Assembly: GCA_003133425.1 (NCBI GenBank)
Contig: PKXI01000221.1
Coordinates: forward strand, 1 to 6,899
DNA length: 6,899 bases
Origin: Acidobacteriaceae bacterium
GTDB lineage: Bacteria; Acidobacteriota; Terriglobia; Terriglobales; Acidobacteriaceae
Direction of reading: 5' to 3'
In this document: piece by piece, positions 6,814 to 6,899 of the stretch
Layout: every line of letters begins with the position of its first letter
Numbering within the stretch: the stretch's first letter is position 1
Notes under the pieces: generated by a model
The model's input: the letters and a program-made list of their open reading frames with translations, nothing else
Databases searched by the model: none
Told to the model about the DNA's origin: nothing
Position numbers and translations under genes: made by a program

Positions 6814-6824
6814 AGCGCTGTTTT
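6779..6824. terminator. Long imperfect stem-loop, possible terminator or attenuator
   Basis: AAAACAG (6779-6785) pairs with CTGTTTT (6818-6824). The inner arms GC-T-AAAA-CGTGC and GCACG-TTTT-A-GC continue the stem to a TAATT loop (6799-6803), giving about 19 base pairs with three single-base bulges. On the + strand it ends in TTTTTG; on the minus strand its closing arm is TTTT followed by AGG. It could therefore act as a terminator in either direction, perhaps for a gene beyond the right edge. The core is not very GC-rich. The arm 6802-6813 can instead pair with 6758-6769 in a perfect 12-bp inverted repeat. Confidence 0.45.
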
Positions 6825-6899
6825 TGTTGGTTTCTGCAGTCTGTGGAGGTGCCCGGCGGAGTCAAGTGCCAGGAGGCTTATAGATCCGGCAAATAAATA

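Larger units (their letters stand above)
6522..6899. other. 378-bp non-coding region upstream of pmbA
   Basis: No credible gene is seen here. It is visibly less GC-rich than the coding part and contains, from left to right: a small inverted repeat GCGAAC (6565-6570) / GTTCGC (6577-6582); three 33-bp direct repeats; a unique stretch; and a strong stem-loop near 6779-6824. An open frame runs on the + strand from a GTG at 6485 to a TAG at 6881-6883. It begins antisense inside pmbA, lacks a ribosome binding site, and resembles no family I know, so I do not call it a gene. The pmbA promoter should be here, but I cannot pick a convincing -35/-10 pair. A gene to the right of the window may also use or end in this region. 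Confidence 0.6.

Noticed and set aside
6485..6883. 132-codon + strand open frame carrying the FAYKVRF peptide repeats
   Set aside because: It starts with GTG antisense inside pmbA, has no ribosome binding site or recognisable domain, and its C-terminal half crosses the stem-loop. The repeats are reported, but not the frame as a gene.

Overview
The window is about 60% GC and almost fully coding on the minus strand. It looks like ordinary chromosome from a Gram-negative bacterium. The BamD-like periplasmic protein with a long Pro/Ala-rich tail and a lysine-rich C-terminus, next to a truncated UvrC relative and a PmbA/TldE protein, suggests an Acidobacteriota (Terriglobia-like) genome. That assignment is inference from protein style, not from any search.

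In transcription order (right to left) the layout is: a 378-bp non-coding region at the right edge with two kinds of repeat and a strong stem-loop; pmbA/tldE (5124-6521); 12 bp further on, a UvrC-related gene (3822-5111); rpe, ribulose-phosphate 3-epimerase (3056-3727); a bamD-like gene (1478-2974); a Rho-independent-type hairpin (1429-1457); and the first 429 codons of valS, valyl-tRNA synthetase, running off the left edge (1-1289). The first four genes are co-directional with gaps of 12, 94 and 81 bp, so they could form one transcription unit ending at the hairpin. A weak internal promoter candidate lies before rpe.

The genes do not form one pathway. valS serves translation, rpe the pentose phosphate pathway, bamD outer-membrane protein assembly, pmbA peptide processing with a TldD partner, and the UvrC relative probably nucleic-acid repair or binding. 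I see no phage, transposon, CRISPR, toxin-antitoxin or defence system, and no RNA gene.

Four things deserve a second look. The UvrC-like protein keeps its Fe-S cysteines but has altered GIY-YIG catalytic positions and no C-terminal nuclease. Three 33-bp repeats upstream of pmbA have a palindromic CTTATAAG core and also read as an 11-residue peptide repeat. Two mutually exclusive hairpins near the right edge have attenuator-like geometry on the + strand. The BamD-like protein has no lipidation cysteine and a hexalysine tail ending in Phe.
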